A stretch of 39,859 nt of DNA from Bradyrhizobium sp. (GCA_030681365.1 JAUXWH010000072.1:1-39859); one strand, 5' to 3'; counted from the first letter of the stretch, positions 23,995-34,081 are shown. Notes: generated by a model from the letters alone, not told the origin. Translations and numbers: made by a program.

Positions 23995-24711
23995 ATGAAC
24001 CGTGCGACACTTTGCGTAACCTGCCCTAACCGTGAACTCGGCCTTTGCGGGAGCCTGCTCGGAGCGGTGTCGGAAGACTCGAAAGCGGATCAGGACTCCG
24101 GCTGGCAGCACTTCGCCGCCGCCCAGGCCGGCGAGCAGATCGCCATCCGCGATCAGGTCTCCAGCGACGTATTCGTGCTGTGTGCCGGCTGGGCTTTCCG
24201 CTACTTCCAGCTTTCCGATGGCCGCCGGCAGATCCTGCAATTTCTGCTGCCGGGAGATATTTTTTCTCCCACCACCATCTTCGAGAAGGCGTTCTATTTT
24301 TCGGTCAAGGCGCTGACGCAGGTTCGGCTCAGCGCATTTGCGCGTTCCGAAATCCGCGCCAGGTGCGCCGCCAATTCCAGCGTTCAGTCGGCGATAGCGA
24401 AGGCCTGCATTGATGAGACCCATGACGCTGCAAGGCTTTCCACCGTGCTGGGCCAGTTCTCGGCCCAGGAACGCATCGCCTATCTGCTACTGCATCTGAT
24501 GACGCGGATCGCCGCGAGAAATGTGATCCGCGAACAGCGCTTCCCGCTTCCGCTGCGCCAACAGCACATCGCGGACGCAGTCGGATTAACCCCTGTCCAT
24601 GTCAGCCGGGTATTCAGCCAGTTTCGCGAACGTCGCATTCTCGCATTTTCCGACGGCGTGATGACGGTTTCAAACCTTCCCGAACTTGAGAAAATCGGTT
24701 CGCTTAGATGA
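23995..24711 (+). CDS. FNR-like Crp-family regulator with N-terminal cysteine cluster
   Basis: 238 residues from ATG 23995 (an upstream TTG at 23956 sits too close to its GGAGG). The N-terminus has C7-x2-C10-x7-C18 (CVTCPNRELGLC), the spacing seen in FnrL/FnrN-type oxygen sensors that carry a 4Fe-4S cluster; candidates for the fourth ligand are C63 and C124. The cNMP-type beta roll follows (about 35-130) and an HTH at about 175-220. The recognition helix reads LTPVHVSRVF, lacking the Glu of the FNR E-x-x-SR motif, so DNA specificity may differ. Likely an oxygen- or redox-responsive regulator, divergent from the oxygen-sensing MCP. Confidence 0.85.
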   Translation: MNRATLCVTCPNRELGLCGSLLGAVSEDSKADQDSGWQHFAAAQAGEQIAIRDQVSSDVFVLCAGWAFRYFQLSDGRRQILQFLLPGDIFSPTTIFEKAFYFSVKALTQVRLSAFARSEIRARCAANSSVQSAIAKACIDETHDAARLSTVLGQFSAQERIAYLLLHLMTRIAARNVIREQRFPLPLRQQHIADAVGLTPVHVSRVFSQFRERRILAFSDGVMTVSNLPELEKIGSLR

Positions 24712-24738
24712 CTGCCGCGTCGCTCGAAAATCATCCGG

Positions 24739-25836
24739 TCAGTTCGCACCTGCCGCCAAGGAACGTTCGCGCAACCGATAGAACTGGACCGCCTGCCTGG
24801 CGGTTTCCGGCCTGAGCCGCAGGAAGGTTTCAAGCAGCCGGTCGAGATCGTCCGTCGACCGCTCTGGCGGGGCCTGCAGCAAGAGGATCGTTTTGGTCGT
24901 CTTCCAGCTCAATCCGACGGCTTTGGCCAGGACAAGAACCTGTTCCGAGCGCTCTTCCACCAATGCGCGCTCGACGAGCCCGACGGGAAGACTGCAGATG
25001 ACAGACAGTGCAAGAACCGTCTCCGCGAACATCGCCGAGGCGGCAAAATCAAGCAACGCAGCTTCGTCCAGTTTGTCGGCGTCGGCGAGCGACTGGACCA
25101 GAGGACGCGCCTTCGCGAAATCCGCCGACATTTCCCTGGTCCTCGCCTGAAGCTGGCCCGCCGCCCGCGCGACCATATCGGCCATGACCGCAGCTTTGCG
25201 CGGATCCTCCTTCGACATCCTGCTTTTCAATGCATCCGAGGCATCGGCGAAAATCTTGAGGAGATGTCGCCGTGGAATTTCGCTGCGGGACCAGGTGCAA
25301 ACCGCCAGTTCGTCGTCATCAAAGGACCGCCTTACCAGTGAGGAATATCCGAACTCCGAAAATGACGCGCCCGCATTTGCCGCGGTACTCAGGGTGACCT
25401 CGCGATTGCCGCGCTCGACAAGTATGTCGGTAACGGATTCCGGAATGAACTTCCGGACCGAAATCGCCAGCAAATGTGCCTGACTCTTGGTTCGGGCGCC
25501 CTCCGCGAGCGTCGAGCCATCCAGTTGTTCACAGCGCGAGAGAACGGGACGGGCGACCTCGATGGCGTCGTCCAGCGCCAGCCGACGCAGGATCCGGGGC
25601 GGCGCGGCGGGAATCTTCGCCAGATACTCCGCGAAGCGGGCGCGCACCGACATCTCGATCTCGTCGATGAGCTGATGCAGCACGTCGTCGAACAGCCCGA
25701 TCTGTTCATGCGAGAGAGCTCCCGACGTCGACGCGAACAGATCGGCCACCCGCCGCAAAATCGCGGCGCGGCGGCTGATATCGCCGCCGGCGACCGCCGC
25801 CTCGAGTTCGTCAACGAGCGACTGGTCTGCAATCAC
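24739..25836 (-). CDS. DUF2336-domain protein
   Basis: 365 residues from a GTG (25834-25836) with AAGG 9 nt upstream. The N-terminal 200 residues are helical repeats with the DUF2336 pattern: LFDDVLHQLIDEIE, ARFAEYLAKIPAAPPRILRRLALDD, then VARPVLSRCEQLD. The middle and end stay helical with no membrane span or catalytic motif. DUF2336 proteins are alphaproteobacterial and of unknown activity. The gene starts 57 bases after the GGDEF/EAL gene on the same strand, so the two likely form an operon and this protein may act in the same signalling path. Confidence 0.8.
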   Translation of the reverse strand: MIADQSLVDELEAAVAGGDISRRAAILRRVADLFASTSGALSHEQIGLFDDVLHQLIDEIEMSVRARFAEYLAKIPAAPPRILRRLALDDAIEVARPVLSRCEQLDGSTLAEGARTKSQAHLLAISVRKFIPESVTDILVERGNREVTLSTAANAGASFSEFGYSSLVRRSFDDDELAVCTWSRSEIPRRHLLKIFADASDALKSRMSKEDPRKAAVMADMVARAAGQLQARTREMSADFAKARPLVQSLADADKLDEAALLDFAASAMFAETVLALSVICSLPVGLVERALVEERSEQVLVLAKAVGLSWKTTKTILLLQAPPERSTDDLDRLLETFLRLRPETARQAVQFYRLRERSLAAGAN

Positions 25837-25893
25837 GATGCTTGCCTTCGGCTGGACCGGTTCGATGCCGCGGCGCGCGGCGACATGTTTTCA

Positions 25894-28179
25894 TCACGCC
25901 ACTTCATCTGCCCTCGCGATCATGTCGAGGGCGGAGAAGTCCAGTTCCTGCAACGGACCCGGACGACCGAACAGGTAGCCCTGAACGTAATTGACGCCCT
26001 GGGCCCGCAACCGTTCGAACTGCGCGCTGGTTTCCACGCCCTCGGCGGTCACGGCGATCTCCAGCCCACGGGCCAGAGTCAGGATAGACGCGACCACGGC
26101 CATGCAATCGGCCCGCGTCAGCAGCCCCTGCGTGAAGGACTTGTCGATCTTGATCTTGTCGAATGGAAACATCAGCAAATAGCTGAGCGACGCATAACCG
26201 GTTCCGAAGTCGTCAAGGGCAATAGTTACGCCGATGTTCTTGAGCTGCCGAATGACCCGAACGTGGCTCTTCTTGTCTTGCAGCAGCAGGGATTCGGTGA
26301 TTTCCAGCTCCAGCCGTTCCGGCGGCAGGCCCGACTCCACCAGCACGGACAGGATCACGTCGAACAGCGTACCTGCCCGAAATTGCGCAGCCGAGAGATT
26401 GACCGCCACCTTAATGGTTTCCGGCCATGAAGCCGCATCGGCGCACGCGCGCTGCAGGATCCATTGCCCCAGCGGCTCCATCAGCCCGGTCTCTTCCGCG
26501 ATCGCGATGAAGCGATCCGGATAGAGCAGTCCTGCGACAGGATGGCGCCAGCGAACCAGCGCTTCCATTCCGCAGAGCCGCGACGTCGAGGTGTCGAACA
26601 ACGGCTGGTAATGCAGTTCGAACTCATTGCGCGACAGCGCCGCCCGCATATCGTTGACCAGTTGAAGTCGCGTGATGACCTTCTCGCTCAGATCTTCCTC
26701 GAAGAAGCTGAAGCTATTGCGTCCCTCGAACTTCACCTTGTACAGGGCAAGGTCGGCCTTCTTGAGCAACTCGCCGGCGCTGGTGCCGTTCGCCGGAGCC
26801 AGCGCGATGCCGATGCTGGTTCCGATGCTGACATCCTGGCCATCCAGACGGAACGGAATTGCCACCAACTCCAGCAGTTTGACGGCCAGCGCGATGGCGT
26901 CCTCCCGCTGATCTTCCGCATCGGTTTGAATGATCGCAAACTCGTCGCCGCCCAGTCGTGCCACTATATCGGTTTCACGAACCGATGATTTCAAGCGATC
27001 CGCCAGCTCCTTGAGCAAGTGGTCTCCGGCAGCGTGCCCAAGCGTGTCGTTGACGTGCTTGAAGCCGTCGAGATCGAGCATGTAGACGGTTAGCCTGCCC
27101 CGCGGCTGCTCGATCTGAGCCAGCGCTACGTCCATCCGCTCCAGCAGCGCCGCCCGGTTTGCCAATCCAGTCAAGGCATCGTGCGTGGCGGCATAGGAAA
27201 TCTGGGCTTCAGCTTGCTTTCGCGCGGTGATATCGATCCGGATCGCCATATACGCAATCGGTTTGCCGTCGACGCCGAGCTGCGGGGTGATGACGGTGTC
27301 GACCCAATAGGGGGTCCCCGATTTGGACATGTTGCATAATTCGCCGCGCCAGACCTCGCCGCGTGCGATACAACGATACATGTCGCGGAAGAATTCTCTG
27401 GAATGCGTGCCGGAGTTCAGAATGCGGTGGTTCCGCCCCAGCAGTTCCGCACGGGGGTATCCGCTGATCTTGCAGAAATTATCGTTGGCATAGGTGATGC
27501 TGCCGGTCAGATCGGTCACCGCAACGATGACGGCCTGATCGATCGCATACTGCTTTTCGATCAATTCCTGCCGGACCGCTTCGGCGCGGTCTTCCGCCAG
27601 CCTGGCATCGGTGATGTCCCGAAGAACCTCGATCAATCCGCCATCGAGCATGCGATGGCGGCTGACGGCGATGATATTTCCGTTCCTGAGCTTGTCGGTG
27701 GTATCGAGTATCGCCCGGGAACCGCCGTTTCCGAGGCAACCGGCGACATATTCCGTCGCATCCGGCGGGCAGCAGGAAGCGGCCGCACGGCTGTCGAGAA
27801 TATCGAGCAGCGACGTCCCAGGCTGGGTCTGCGCCGGCGTCAGCCCATACATGGTGGCGAAGTGACTATTGCTGATTACCATCCTCAGGTCGGCGTCGAA
27901 GATGCCCAGGCCGTTCGGGGTACTTTCGATCGCCGTGGCCAACAGCATCTCAGGCCGCGCGTACGACGATGCCGCGCGCGTGCCCCTCAACCCCTGCCTG
28001 GCGTAGATACTGCCTGCGAGCAGGACCGCGACGACAGCCGGAATGGCGTAGAGCCCGGACACTCCGGGCGACAGCTGGAGCGCAATCGCGGCCGAGCCGG
28101 CGACGGCCAGCACCACGGCACCCTGCAAGCGGATGCCGGGGATATGCCACACTCTCGATGGTTGATCCGACTGCTTCAT
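25894..28179 (-). CDS. membrane PAS-PAS-GGDEF-EAL c-di-GMP synthase/phosphodiesterase
   Basis: 761 residues, ATG 28177-28179, with AGGAAG upstream. Two membrane spans lie at about 17-37 and 41-58; PAS domains at about 80-190 and 205-320. The GGDEF motif (410-414) is intact, with the inhibitory I-site RETD at 401-404 correctly spaced five residues before it. The EAL motif is at 539-541, with ITES, DDFGTGYASL, KIDK and TAEGVE all present, so the phosphodiesterase also looks active. A dual enzyme whose net output would depend on the PAS sensors. A perfect FixK/FNR box is 130 bases upstream. Confidence 0.92.
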   Translation of the reverse strand: MKQSDQPSRVWHIPGIRLQGAVVLAVAGSAAIALQLSPGVSGLYAIPAVVAVLLAGSIYARQGLRGTRAASSYARPEMLLATAIESTPNGLGIFDADLRMVISNSHFATMYGLTPAQTQPGTSLLDILDSRAAASCCPPDATEYVAGCLGNGGSRAILDTTDKLRNGNIIAVSRHRMLDGGLIEVLRDITDARLAEDRAEAVRQELIEKQYAIDQAVIVAVTDLTGSITYANDNFCKISGYPRAELLGRNHRILNSGTHSREFFRDMYRCIARGEVWRGELCNMSKSGTPYWVDTVITPQLGVDGKPIAYMAIRIDITARKQAEAQISYAATHDALTGLANRAALLERMDVALAQIEQPRGRLTVYMLDLDGFKHVNDTLGHAAGDHLLKELADRLKSSVRETDIVARLGGDEFAIIQTDAEDQREDAIALAVKLLELVAIPFRLDGQDVSIGTSIGIALAPANGTSAGELLKKADLALYKVKFEGRNSFSFFEEDLSEKVITRLQLVNDMRAALSRNEFELHYQPLFDTSTSRLCGMEALVRWRHPVAGLLYPDRFIAIAEETGLMEPLGQWILQRACADAASWPETIKVAVNLSAAQFRAGTLFDVILSVLVESGLPPERLELEITESLLLQDKKSHVRVIRQLKNIGVTIALDDFGTGYASLSYLLMFPFDKIKIDKSFTQGLLTRADCMAVVASILTLARGLEIAVTAEGVETSAQFERLRAQGVNYVQGYLFGRPGPLQELDFSALDMIARADEVA

Positions 28180-28308
28180 CCGAAGTTCTTCCTGATGAAA
28201 CTCATGCGTTCCACGTTTTCTTCACTGCAATGAACTATCGACAGCGCTGTCGGACCGTTCCTAGCAGGCTGAAATTAAGTCTCGGGTACACCGACTCGAT
28301 CTGCGTTG

Positions 28309-28322
28309 TTGATCTAGATCAA
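28309..28322. promoter_or_regulatory. perfect FixK/FNR box
   Basis: TTGAT-CTAG-ATCAA is a perfect 14-bp palindrome matching the consensus. It lies 130 bases upstream of the GGDEF/EAL gene on the minus strand; nothing starts on the plus strand until 28920. Low-oxygen control of the c-di-GMP enzyme and DUF2336 pair is the simplest reading, with a transcript start about 40 bases inside the box and a leader of roughly 90 bases. Confidence 0.7.
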
Positions 28323-28413
28323 CCGGAAGCCCGGGCCCGGCCGGACCCGGGATAGCCGAACGCCAGGCAAGGCGACGACAGCCTGTTCACGAACTCCTCA
28401 TGATGAACGCGTG

Positions 28414-28564
28414 GTTAACCTACCGCTCAAATTGCTTCGCGCCACAGGCGGGGCTTTTCCGATCTTTTCGCTGGCTTCTCCGTCAAGACAACGCAGCAAG
28501 CGGCGCCACGCGCCCGCTGCGATCGTGGCGAACGGGGAAACGGGGGGCGTGGTCGGGATAGCGG
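28414..28564 (+). repeat. 150-bp dispersed repeat, copy 1 (other copy at 34082-34230)
   Basis: Runs from GTTAAC-N4-ACCGCTCAAATTGCTTCG through GCGGCGCCACGCGCCCGC to GCGAACGGGGAAACGGGG and CGTGGTCG. Roughly 80 percent of bases match the copy at 34082-34230 in the same orientation, with a few small indels. No coding frame is conserved between copies. The two copies bracket the peptide transporter operon. The rest of 28323-28919 holds no gene I can support. Confidence 0.7.
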
Positions 28565-28919
28565 CAGCCCGAAGTTGGCGGGCAAAGTGTTGCCGCAAAT
28601 GCGCGATCCGGACGGGGACACGGGAACGATCTGCCGCAAGACACATCACACGAGTCGAAACGAGCCGCGCAAAGGGCCGGCAGATCCGACGTCGAATTGC
28701 CGGTTTCGACTGCCGCACAGGCGCTTCTATCGAAAAAACAACACAGCAGAACTTGTCTATTTTTTAGTCGCCAACTGTCGCCAGTTTCGTCTTGCCGCAG
28801 CGCTTGAGACCATGTGAGCCTTTCGCCGCAGGCAACCCTTGGCCAGCCGTTGCCTTACGTTTCGCGACACCAACAGCGCCTGATTTCCGCAGCTCGCGGA
28901 CCGGGCCAGAAAGTAAACC

Positions 28920-30467
28920 ATGCTGAAGAGAATCGTGCTTGGATTTTTGTTGACCTGCAGTGCAGGCGTCGTGCTGGCGCAATCGCCGAAGACGGGCGGC
29001 GTCATCAATGCGGTGATCCAGCCCGAGCCGCCCGGCCTGATGCTCGCCTTGATCCAGAACGGCCCCACCCAGATGGTATCGGGCAACATCTACGAAGGCC
29101 TGCTGCGCTACAGCCCGAAACTGGAACCGCTGCCCGGCCTTGCCGAAAGCTGGAGCGTCAGCGCGGACGCCAAGGTCTACACCTTCAAGCTCAAGCCAGA
29201 CGTGACCTGGCACGACGGCAAGCCGTTCACCTCCGCTGACGTGCTGTTCTCGATCGAGATGCTCAAGCAGACCCATGCGCGCGCGCGCGGCAACCTGATG
29301 CAGCTCGAAAAGGTCGAAGCCCCCGACGCCCTCACCGTGGTGTTTACGCTGAAACAGCCGTTCGGCCCGTTCCTCGGCATCTTCGAGGTCGGCTCGCTGC
29401 CGATGGTCCCGAAGCACCTCTATGAAGGCACCGACTTCAAGACCAATGCCAACAACAACGCGCCGATCGGCACCGGTCCGTTCATGTTCAAGCAGTGGCA
29501 GAAGGGTTCGTTCATTCGACTGGTCAAGAACCCGAACTATCACATCAAGGGCAAGCCCTATCTCGACGAAATCTACTGGCAGATCATTCCGGACGCCGCG
29601 GCCCGCTCGGTCGCCTTCGAAACCGGCAAGGTCGATGTGCTCCCCGGCGGCTCGGTCGAGAATTTCGACGTTCCCCGCCTGAGCAAGCTCAAGGATAGTT
29701 GCGTTACGGGCGCGGGCTGGGAATTCTTCAGTCCGCTGGCCTGGTTGTGGCTCAACAACCGCGCCGGTCCCACCGCGAACAAGAAGGTCCGGCAGGCGAT
29801 CATGTACGCGGTCGACCGCAACTTCGCCAGGGACGTGATCTGGAACGGCCTCGGCAAGGTCGCGACCGGCCCGTCGGCATCGACCATCAAGTTCTATACC
29901 GATGACGTGCCGAAATACCCGTTCGACCCCGCCAAGGCCAAGGCGCTGCTGAAGGAAGCCGGCTACAAGGGCGAGAAGGTTCGGCTGATGCCCCTGCCCT
30001 ATGGCGAGACCTGGCAGCGCTGGGGCGAGGCCGTGAAGCAGAACCTGCAGGACGTCGGCATGAACATCGAGACCATTGCCACCGACGTGCCCGGCTCGAA
30101 CCAGAAGATCGGCGATTGGGATTACGATATTTCCTTCACCTATCTCTACCAGTACGGCGATCCGGCGCTCGGTGTCGGCCGCAATTACGTTTCCAGCCAG
30201 ATCGTCAAGGGCCAGCAGTTCAACAACGTCGAAGGTTACTCGAACCCGGAGATCGACAGACTGTTCGCCGAAGGCGCGGTTGCGACACCGGATTCGAAGC
30301 GCAAGGAACTTTACGAGAAAGCGCAGAAGATTCTGGTCGAGGACGTGCCGGTGGCATGGATGCTGGAGCTGCAGTTCCCGACCATTACCCGCTGCAAGGT
30401 CAAGGACCTCATCACGACGGCCATCGGCGTCAATGACGGCTTCCGTGATGCGTGGCTCGACAAGTGA
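28920..30467 (+). CDS. peptide/nickel-type ABC transporter substrate-binding protein
   Basis: 515 residues from ATG 28920. Signal peptide 1-20 (MLKRIVLGFLLTCSAGVVLA). The mature protein is an SBP family 5 (DppA/OppA/NikA) protein: YEGLLRYSPKLEPLPGLAESW, VTWHDGKPFTSADVLFSIE and APIGTGPFMFKQW are the hallmark segments. It carries ligand in the periplasm to the permeases encoded just downstream. Ligand could be a dipeptide, opine or other small solute. The 127-base gap before the permease gene may contain a processing or attenuation signal, since binding proteins are usually made in excess. Confidence 0.9.
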   Translation: MLKRIVLGFLLTCSAGVVLAQSPKTGGVINAVIQPEPPGLMLALIQNGPTQMVSGNIYEGLLRYSPKLEPLPGLAESWSVSADAKVYTFKLKPDVTWHDGKPFTSADVLFSIEMLKQTHARARGNLMQLEKVEAPDALTVVFTLKQPFGPFLGIFEVGSLPMVPKHLYEGTDFKTNANNNAPIGTGPFMFKQWQKGSFIRLVKNPNYHIKGKPYLDEIYWQIIPDAAARSVAFETGKVDVLPGGSVENFDVPRLSKLKDSCVTGAGWEFFSPLAWLWLNNRAGPTANKKVRQAIMYAVDRNFARDVIWNGLGKVATGPSASTIKFYTDDVPKYPFDPAKAKALLKEAGYKGEKVRLMPLPYGETWQRWGEAVKQNLQDVGMNIETIATDVPGSNQKIGDWDYDISFTYLYQYGDPALGVGRNYVSSQIVKGQQFNNVEGYSNPEIDRLFAEGAVATPDSKRKELYEKAQKILVEDVPVAWMLELQFPTITRCKVKDLITTAIGVNDGFRDAWLDK

Positions 30468-30594
30468 GGGCGGCGTCGGCACGGTCGCGTGACATGCCCA
30501 TCGAGTACGTCGCGAGAGTCCCCGCCCCGGCCTCGGAATATCCCAACATAATCCCCGGCGCTGTTTCACGCGCCGCCACGGCAATGAAGTTCTG

Positions 30595-31566
30595 ATGCTG
30601 TCATTTGTTGCCCAGCGGATCGTGAAGGGCGCGATCGTCCTGCTCGCCATCATCGTGCTGAATTTCTTCCTGATCCGGCTCGCGCCGGGCGATCCGGCCG
30701 TGGTGATGGCCGGCGAAGCCGGCGCCAGCGATCAGGTCTTCGTCAACCAGCTGCGCGAAAAATTCGGCCTCAACCGGCCGCTGCCGGAACAGTTGTTCAT
30801 CTACGTCAAGGGCATCCTCAGCCTCGATCTCGGCTACTCCTTCCGTCAGCAGGCACCGGTCTCCCGGCTGATCCTGGATCGGCTGCCGGCGACGCTGCTG
30901 CTGACGATGAGCGCATTCGCGATCTCGCTGGCGCTGGGCATCCTGTTCGGCACGCTTTCCGCACGCTGGGCCGGGACCTGGGCGGATACCGCCATTACGG
31001 TGGCGGCGCTGGTGTTCTATGCGACGCCGCTGTTCTGGATCGCGCTGATGGCGATCCTGCTGTTTTCGGTAGCCCTGGATTGGCTGCCGAGTTTTGGTTA
31101 CCAGACGATCGGCGCCAACTACACCGGCCTTGCGCATGCGCTCGACGTCGGCGCCCATCTGATCATGCCCGCCATGACCATCGGCCTGTTCTTCATGGCG
31201 ACCTATACCCGCATGACCCGCGCCTCAATGCTCGAAGTGAAGCGTCTGGATTTCGTCAAGACCGCACGCGCGAAGGGGCTGAGCGACAACGTCATCCAGC
31301 GCAGGCACGTGCTGCGCAATGCGCTGCTGCCGGTGGTAACGCTGGCCGGCCTGCATACCGGCACCCTGATCGGCGGCGCGGTGCTGACCGAGACGGTATT
31401 TGCCTGGCCCGGCATCGGCCGGCTGATGTACGAGGCGCTGCTGCAGCGCGACTACAACCTCCTGCTCGGCGTCTTCGTGGTCTGCTCGGCGATGGTGCTG
31501 ATCTTCAACCTGGTCACCGATCTGGTCTACCGCATGGTGGACCCCCGCATCGAATTTGTGTCATGA
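30595..31566 (+). CDS. peptide/nickel-type ABC transporter permease, DppB type
   Basis: 323 residues from ATG 30595. The N-terminal helix runs VAQRIVKGAIVLLAIIVLNFFLIRLAPGDP, the DppB/OppB signature ending in the PGDP motif. Six hydrophobic spans follow, with the EAA-loop KTARAKGLSDNVIQRRHVLRNALLP contacting the ATPase. It ends VYRMVDPRIEFVS. Its stop overlaps the next permease's start (ATGA), so the two are coupled and form the heterodimeric channel. Confidence 0.9.
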   Translation: MLSFVAQRIVKGAIVLLAIIVLNFFLIRLAPGDPAVVMAGEAGASDQVFVNQLREKFGLNRPLPEQLFIYVKGILSLDLGYSFRQQAPVSRLILDRLPATLLLTMSAFAISLALGILFGTLSARWAGTWADTAITVAALVFYATPLFWIALMAILLFSVALDWLPSFGYQTIGANYTGLAHALDVGAHLIMPAMTIGLFFMATYTRMTRASMLEVKRLDFVKTARAKGLSDNVIQRRHVLRNALLPVVTLAGLHTGTLIGGAVLTETVFAWPGIGRLMYEALLQRDYNLLLGVFVVCSAMVLIFNLVTDLVYRMVDPRIEFVS

Positions 31567-32402
31567 AGCGATTTCTGAAACAGCTGACGCGCAATCCGAG
31601 CGGGCTGATCGGCCTGATCATCGTCGTGACCGCGATCGCCATCGCGCTGTTCGGCCCGCTGATCTTTCCAACCTCGCCGTGGCGCATGGTGCAGCGGCCG
31701 TTCCTGCCGCCCTTTGCGCTGTCCACCGTGCCGCTCGGCACCGATGCGCTCGGGCGCGACGTCTTTGCCGGCATCATCTACGGCGCGCGCGTGTCGCTGC
31801 TGGTCGGCCTCGTCTCGACGCTGGCGGCGCTGGCGGTGGGAATCCCGCTCGGTGCCGTCGCCGGCTACTTCGGCGGCCGCATCGACGATGCCCTGATGCG
31901 CTTCACTGAATTCTTCCAGACCATTCCGAGCTTCGCGCTCGCCATCGTACTGGTGGCGATCCTGCAGCCGTCGATCTATTCAATCGTCGCTTCTATTGCC
32001 ATCGTGAGCTGGCCTCCGGTCGCACGCCTGGTGCGCGGCGAAGTGCTGTCGTTGCGCAGCCGCGAATACGTCCAGGCCGCCATCGTCACCGGCCAGACCC
32101 ATCGCTGGATCATCTGGCACGAGGTGCTGCCCAACGCACTGTCGCCGGTGATCGTGCTCGCGTCCCTGATGATCGCGACTGCGATCCTGCTGGAATCCTC
32201 GCTGTCGTTTCTCGGGCTCGGCGATCCCAACCTGATTTCCTGGGGCTACATGGTCGGTGCCGGCCGCACCGTGATCCGGCAGGCGTGGTGGATCACGGTA
32301 TTTCCCGGGCTTGCGATCCTGCTTTCCGTGCTGGGCCTCAATCTGGTGGGGGAAGGTCTCAATGACGCGCTCAACCCGCGGCTTTCACGGGATGGACGCT
32401 GA
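31563..32402 (+). CDS. peptide/nickel-type ABC transporter permease, DppC type
   Basis: 279 residues, ATG 31563 overlapping the DppB-type stop. DppC features: TDALGRDVFAGIIYGARVSLLVG after the first span, the EAA-loop QAAIVTGQTHRWIIWHEVLPNALSPV, and SSLSFLGLGDPNLISWGYMV. The C-terminus is NPRLSRDGR. Two bases separate it from the ATPase gene. Confidence 0.9.
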   Translation: MKRFLKQLTRNPSGLIGLIIVVTAIAIALFGPLIFPTSPWRMVQRPFLPPFALSTVPLGTDALGRDVFAGIIYGARVSLLVGLVSTLAALAVGIPLGAVAGYFGGRIDDALMRFTEFFQTIPSFALAIVLVAILQPSIYSIVASIAIVSWPPVARLVRGEVLSLRSREYVQAAIVTGQTHRWIIWHEVLPNALSPVIVLASLMIATAILLESSLSFLGLGDPNLISWGYMVGAGRTVIRQAWWITVFPGLAILLSVLGLNLVGEGLNDALNPRLSRDGR

Positions 32403-32404
32403 CC

Positions 32405-34027
32405 ATGCGTTGCGATCCGGCCGTCGCCATCAACGACCTGAAAATAGCGCTGCCACGCGGTGCCGAACGGACGTATGCCGTCGATGGCGTCTCGTTCGAT
32501 CTCAACCCCGGCGAAATCGTCTGCGTGGTCGGCGAATCCGGCTCGGGCAAATCGATGTGCGCGCACGCGCTGATGGGGCTGCTGCCGGACAGCGTCACCA
32601 CTGAAGCCGGCACGATCCTGTTCGAAGGCAGGAACATCGTGCCGCTCGACGAAGACGGCTGGCGCGACCTGCGCGGACGGCGCATCGCCATGGTGTTTCA
32701 GGAGCCGATGACCGCGCTCAATCCCTTGATGCGGATCGGCGACCAGATGGCGGAAATGTTCGAGGCGCATGGCTTGCTCTCGCCGCGCCAGCGCAAGGAC
32801 AAGTCGCTCGATCTCGCGCGCGAGGTCGGACTTCCGGATCCCGAGCGGATCGTGCGGGCCTACCCGCATCAATTGTCCGGCGGCCAGCGGCAGCGCGCGA
32901 TGATCGCGATGGCGCTGGCGCTGGAGCCCGCGGTGCTGGTGGCGGACGAGCCGACCACCGCGCTCGACGTCACCACGCAGGCGCAGATCCTGAAACTGAT
33001 CCGCGAGCTTCAACGCAGCCGCAACATGGCGGTCATGTTCATCACGCACGATTTTGGCGTGGTCGCCGATATCGCCGATCGCGTGGTGGTGCTGCGGCAC
33101 GGCAAGGTCGTCGAACAGGGCAGCGCGGCGGAGGTGCTGGGCCAGCCGCAGCATCCCTACACCAAGGCATTGCTGGCATCCGTGCCGTCGATCGATCCGC
33201 CGCAGCGTCTGCCGCTGGGCGATCGCGGCAAGGCGATCGAAGCGATCGGCCTGGACAAGACCTATGTGACGTCGGGCGGCTGGTTCCGGCCGGATCGCAC
33301 GGTGCAGGCCGCAAGCGAGGTCAGCTTCTCGATCCTCAAGGGCGAGACGCTCGGCCTGGTCGGCGAATCCGGCTCCGGCAAGTCGTCGGTGGCGCGGCTG
33401 GTGGTGCGGCTGATCGAGGCCGATCGCGGCACGGTCCGGATCGGCGATATCGACCTCACCGAGCTTGAAGGCAAGGCGCTGCGCGACCAGCGCCGCCGCA
33501 TTCAGATGATTTTTCAGGACCCCTTTGCCTCGCTCAATCCGCGCCGCAAGGTCGGCCAGATCATCAGCGACGGGCCGATCGCGCACGGTACCGATCCCGC
33601 AATGGCGCAAACACGCTGCCGCGAGCTGCTCGCCCTGGTCGGCCTCGATGCCGGGGCGATGGAGCGCTATCCGCACGAATTCTCCGGCGGGCAACGCCAG
33701 CGCATCGGGATTGCGCGCGCCTTGGCGCTCGAGCCGGAAATCCTGGTCGCCGATGAAGCCGTATCGGCGCTCGACGTCTCGGTGCAGGCGCAGGTGCTGA
33801 ACCTGCTGGAGGACCTCAAGAGCAGGCTCGGGCTGTCGATGCTGTTCATCACCCACGACCTGCGGGTGGCGGCCCAGATCTGCGACCGCATCGCCGTGAT
33901 GCAGCGCGGCGTGATCGTCGAACTGAAGCCGACGGCGGCGCTGTTCGCCGCGCCGGAACACCCCTATACGAGCGAGCTGCTCGCGGCGGTGCCTGGGCAA
34001 AAGAAGCCGGTTTCGCTGCCGAGCTGA
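32405..34027 (+). CDS. peptide-type ABC transporter ATPase with two fused nucleotide-binding domains (DppD-DppF fusion)
   Basis: 540 residues. The N-terminal domain has Walker A GESGSGKS at 43-50, signature LSGGQRQR near 158 and Walker [11 protein letters not shown]. The C-terminal domain has Walker [10 protein letters not shown] near 320, signature FSGGQRQR near 426, and Walker [11 protein letters not shown]; Ala for Pro in DEA does not remove the catalytic Glu. Each half ends with the HPYT segment typical of oligopeptide ATPases. One gene therefore supplies both ATPases, as in GsiA and YejF. It completes the four-gene transporter. Confidence 0.92.
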   Translation: MRCDPAVAINDLKIALPRGAERTYAVDGVSFDLNPGEIVCVVGESGSGKSMCAHALMGLLPDSVTTEAGTILFEGRNIVPLDEDGWRDLRGRRIAMVFQEPMTALNPLMRIGDQMAEMFEAHGLLSPRQRKDKSLDLAREVGLPDPERIVRAYPHQLSGGQRQRAMIAMALALEPAVLVADEPTTALDVTTQAQILKLIRELQRSRNMAVMFITHDFGVVADIADRVVVLRHGKVVEQGSAAEVLGQPQHPYTKALLASVPSIDPPQRLPLGDRGKAIEAIGLDKTYVTSGGWFRPDRTVQAASEVSFSILKGETLGLVGESGSGKSSVARLVVRLIEADRGTVRIGDIDLTELEGKALRDQRRRIQMIFQDPFASLNPRRKVGQIISDGPIAHGTDPAMAQTRCRELLALVGLDAGAMERYPHEFSGGQRQRIGIARALALEPEILVADEAVSALDVSVQAQVLNLLEDLKSRLGLSMLFITHDLRVAAQICDRIAVMQRGVIVELKPTAALFAAPEHPYTSELLAAVPGQKKPVSLPS

Positions 34028-34081
34028 CCTGTTCGGACGTCGACAACCCTCGCCGCGCCGCGCCCGTATGGCAAACGGCAC

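Noticed and set aside
28764..30653. 629-codon minus-strand frame opposite the peptide-binding protein
   Set aside because: Shadow frame: no ribosome site or domain, and the plus strand carries a clear SBP family 5 protein with a signal peptide.
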